Part shown: piece after piece, positions 48,885 to 50,702 of the stretch
Layout: every line of letters starts with the position of its first letter
Numbering within the stretch: the stretch's first letter is position 1
DNA from: an uncultured Flavobacterium sp.
Lineage (GTDB): Bacteria; Bacteroidota; Bacteroidia; Flavobacteriales; Flavobacteriaceae
Length of the DNA stretch: 50,702 bases
Reading direction: 5' to 3'
Assembly (NCBI GenBank): GCA_943912855.1
Contig: CALTVC010000023.1
Location: 1 to 50,702 of the forward strand
Notes under the pieces: generated by a model
Seen by the model: the letters and a program-made list of their open reading frames with translations, nothing else
Database searches by the model: none
Told to the model about the DNA's origin: nothing
Position numbers and translations under genes: made by a program

Positions 48885-49883
48885 ATGAGCAAAATTACGC
48901 ATGTTATACTCACAGGAGGAGTGGGGAGCCGTCTATGGCCATTATCAAGAAAAAGCAGGCCAAAGCAATACCTTGCTATATTTGGAGGGAAGTCGTTGTT
49001 TGAGCTGACTGCCGAACGTAATAATGCTTTTTCAGATAATGTAATTGTAGTGGGTAGCAGAGATAACTGTCATCTTTCAAGAGAAATACTTACCGGTTGT
49101 AACGTAGATTATCTTGATATTGTAGAGGCAGTGCCGAGAAATACTGCTGCTGCTATAGCATTTGCTGCTTTTGCGTCTCAACCAGATGATATACTTATTG
49201 TAACGCCTTCAGATCATATCATTGAAGGTGCAGAACAGTATAAAAACGCCATAGATGAAGCTGTAGATAAAGCCAAAAATGGTTTTATTGTTACCTTTGG
49301 GGTACATCCTTTAAAACCGGAAACTGGTTATGGGTACATAGAGCATAAAGGAGATGAGGTAGTTTCTTTCCGTGAAAAACCTAATCAGGTAACAGCGCAG
49401 GAATTTATAGACAGAGGTACTTTCCTTTGGAACAGTGGTATGTTCTGTTTTAAGGCAAGTGTATTCCTTGATGAGCTTAAAACATTCCAGCCCGATGTAT
49501 ACGCCAAAGCTCTTGTAGCCTGGAACCAAAACCAGGACGGTAAGCTTGATGAAGCACTTTCTCTTGAAATTCCTTCAATAAGTATCGATTACGCCGTAAT
49601 GGAGCGCAGTAAAAAAATTAAAGTTGTTCCGGCTGTATTCAAGTGGTCAGACCTTGGTTCTTTTGATTCTGTTTATGAGTATCTTCATAAAATGGGACAT
49701 AAAGTAGATGAGTTTGGTAACATGGTAATAGGAACAGAGAACTATACGGCTTTCCTTGGGTTAGAAAACACTATATTTGTTCATACGCCTAATGCAAATT
49801 TAATACTGCATAAAGAGCATTCTCAGGAAGTGAAAAATATTTATAGCCAGCTTGAAAAACAAAAGTCGCCTCTTATAGAATAG
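48885..49883 (+). CDS. manC: Mannose-1-phosphate guanylyltransferase, short form
   Basis: 332 residues starting MSKITHVILTGGVGSRLWPL; the motif 'GGVGSRLWPLSRKSRPKQYL' is the GDP-mannose pyrophosphorylase signature, with 'ILIVTPSDHII' as the second metal/nucleotide site and 'FVTFGVHPLKPETGYGYIE'. The C-terminal isomerase domain of type II enzymes is absent, so this is the single-function form; the product is GDP-mannose. The reading frame stays open back to 48762, overlapping rfbC, but the extra 41 residues (Cys-rich) do not fit the family. Confidence 0.9.
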   Translation: MSKITHVILTGGVGSRLWPLSRKSRPKQYLAIFGGKSLFELTAERNNAFSDNVIVVGSRDNCHLSREILTGCNVDYLDIVEAVPRNTAAAIAFAAFASQPDDILIVTPSDHIIEGAEQYKNAIDEAVDKAKNGFIVTFGVHPLKPETGYGYIEHKGDEVVSFREKPNQVTAQEFIDRGTFLWNSGMFCFKASVFLDELKTFQPDVYAKALVAWNQNQDGKLDEALSLEIPSISIDYAVMERSKKIKVVPAVFKWSDLGSFDSVYEYLHKMGHKVDEFGNMVIGTENYTAFLGLENTIFVHTPNANLILHKEHSQEVKNIYSQLEKQKSPLIE

Positions 49884-49936
49884 CGATTAAGAGTTGCTTA
49901 AATTGTCACAGAGATATATTTAATCTTGTATGATGT

Positions 49937-50702
49937 TTGAATTGGTTTAAAGATAAGTTTGAGTATTTAAGCTCTGTTAAGTGGGGGGCATATGGTATAG
50001 GCATTAGCTTTTTAAAGCAGTTGTGTCTTTTACCAGCTTTTCTCTATGCAGTAGGAGATTATTATTACTCTCTTTGGATTTATCTTACAGCAGTATCTGT
50101 TTTAATAGGGAGTGTTTCTTTAGGGCATTTTCATTATGCCAGTAATTATTTTAATCTTGCTTATCATAGTAGAGAGGATGTTAATCTGGTTTACAGAAAA
50201 CTGAATGCTTCAAACCTTATTTATATTGGAATACAGTTTTTAGCAATTGCTTTTTTACTTGTACCACCCGATTCATTACTTTTTCAAGGTTTTTCTTCAG
50301 AGGTTATAACGGCCAACCATGCTGTGTTTTGTTTGGTAGCATTGTCTCTTTCAAAGGTATTGATGCTGTTTTCCGGTATGTTCCTGTCAAGATTGTTAGA
50401 ACCTTTAGGAAGAGTAAGGCAAACATTAAAAATACAGGCTTTAGTAGATTTAGTAGATTTTGTGGTTACTGTAGCTGTTATACTTCTTACCCGGAATTTG
50501 CTGATTACTTGTCTAGCGGTTGCTGTTGCAAGTATTGTCTTTTTTGTACTCGTTTTTTTGTACGTGCAAAGAAGCTTTCAATTCAGCTTGTTTTCAATAG
50601 ATGTTAGCGTAAAAGAAGGAGGACTTTTTATTAAAGAATCTTGGTTGCTAAATGTTAGTTTTTTTTTAGAAAGAGTATATGACCAGGGTATACACCTGAT
50701 TG
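49937..50702 (+). CDS. Membrane protein, flippase-like (Wzx/MATE-type), 3' end beyond window
   Basis: An open frame starts at TTG 49937 (reading MNWFKDKFEYLSSVKWGAYG) and has no stop to the window end: about 255 residues visible. Hydrophobic helices alternate with short polar loops: 'GIGISFLKQLCLLPAFLYAVG', 'SLWIYLTAVSVLIGSVSLGHF', 'IYIGIQFLAIAFLLVP', 'FVVTVAVILLTRNLLITCLAV', 'SIVFFVLVFLYVQ'. Place behind nucleotide-sugar genes and the helix pattern fit an O-antigen/polysaccharide flippase. The two ATG triplets just before (49930, 49933) are in another frame that stops after four to five codons. Family call rests on context and hydrophobicity. Confidence 0.72.
   Translation, partial: MNWFKDKFEYLSSVKWGAYGIGISFLKQLCLLPAFLYAVGDYYYSLWIYLTAVSVLIGSVSLGHFHYASNYFNLAYHSREDVNLVYRKLNASNLIYIGIQFLAIAFLLVPPDSLLFQGFSSEVITANHAVFCLVALSLSKVLMLFSGMFLSRLLEPLGRVRQTLKIQALVDLVDFVVTVAVILLTRNLLITCLAVAVASIVFFVLVFLYVQRSFQFSLFSIDVSVKEGGLFIKESWLLNVSFFLERVYDQGIHLI

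Noticed and set aside
50329..50607. 92-residue Cys-rich frame near the right end
   Set aside because: It is a shifted frame within the truncated membrane protein, which is open through the whole region.
1..50702. CRISPR array, insertion sequence or prophage
   Set aside because: I found no regularly spaced repeats, no transposase or integrase frames and no phage structural genes; gene order is housekeeping in character.

Overview
The window reads as chromosomal DNA from a member of the Flavobacteriaceae (Bacteroidota), most likely Flavobacterium or a close relative. The evidence is consistent along the whole window: promoters carry the Bacteroidota -7 box TAnnTTTG, Shine-Dalgarno sequences are scarce, type IX secretion (T9SS) sorting domains and a GldH-like lipoprotein are present, and several gene orders are typical of flavobacteria (tolC-hlyD-tsaB, and coaX-OMP-TPR-lptC-CNNM-ppiD). 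I saw no insertion sequence, integrase, phage gene or CRISPR array.

Layout. 1-6.2 kb: a truncated unknown gene, a DUF4403 lipoprotein, a TolC/HlyD efflux pair and tsaB. 6.2-11.8 kb (minus strand): a secreted unknown, then a tightly packed operon read as ClC channel, HPP membrane protein, DUF255 thioredoxin-like protein and MscS channel. 11.9-15.2 kb (minus): fructokinase with a secreted GH32 fructan hydrolase, and a J-domain/KTSC fusion. 15.5-18.8 kb: a large T9SS-exported lamin-tail protein with an internal duplication. 18.8-19.1 kb: two identical tRNA-Phe genes. 19.1-26.8 kb: an envelope operon (coaX, an OM barrel, TPR, lptC, a 61-residue membrane protein, a CNNM/CorC protein) followed by a PpiD-like foldase. 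27.1-30.8 kb: citrate synthase, then two guanidine-modifying hydrolases (the second CtlX-like) and an Rrf2 regulator. 30.8-34.1 kb: a predicted membrane-anchored regulator with a secreted partner, a divergent SIMPL protein, and MarC. 34.1-38.1 kb: two paralogous exported intradiol-dioxygenase-like proteins around a GldH-like lipoprotein, and a pirin-like cupin. 38.1-42.4 kb: a carboxypeptidase-regulatory-domain protein, an orphan, a CoA-binding protein, a sodium:solute symporter and recR. 42.5-50.7 kb: the start of a surface-polysaccharide cluster: UDP-HexNAc epimerase and dehydrogenase, UDP-glucose dehydrogenase, rfbB-rfbA-rfbC, manC, and a truncated flippase-like membrane protein that starts at TTG and runs off the right end.

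How it works together. Much of the window serves the cell envelope: LPS transport, outer-membrane protein folding, efflux, osmotic and ion channels, T9SS cargo, and nucleotide-sugar supply for O-antigen or exopolysaccharide. Position of the -7 box decides several start codons, because longer reading frames would begin inside or upstream of the promoter. The points most worth a second look are the ClC-HPP-DUF255-MscS operon with an atypical ClC filter and gate, the dioxygenase pair with Tat-like signals (one also with a T9SS domain), the possible transmembrane one-component regulator at 31.4-32.3 kb, and a terminator-like hairpin inside the tsaB coding sequence.
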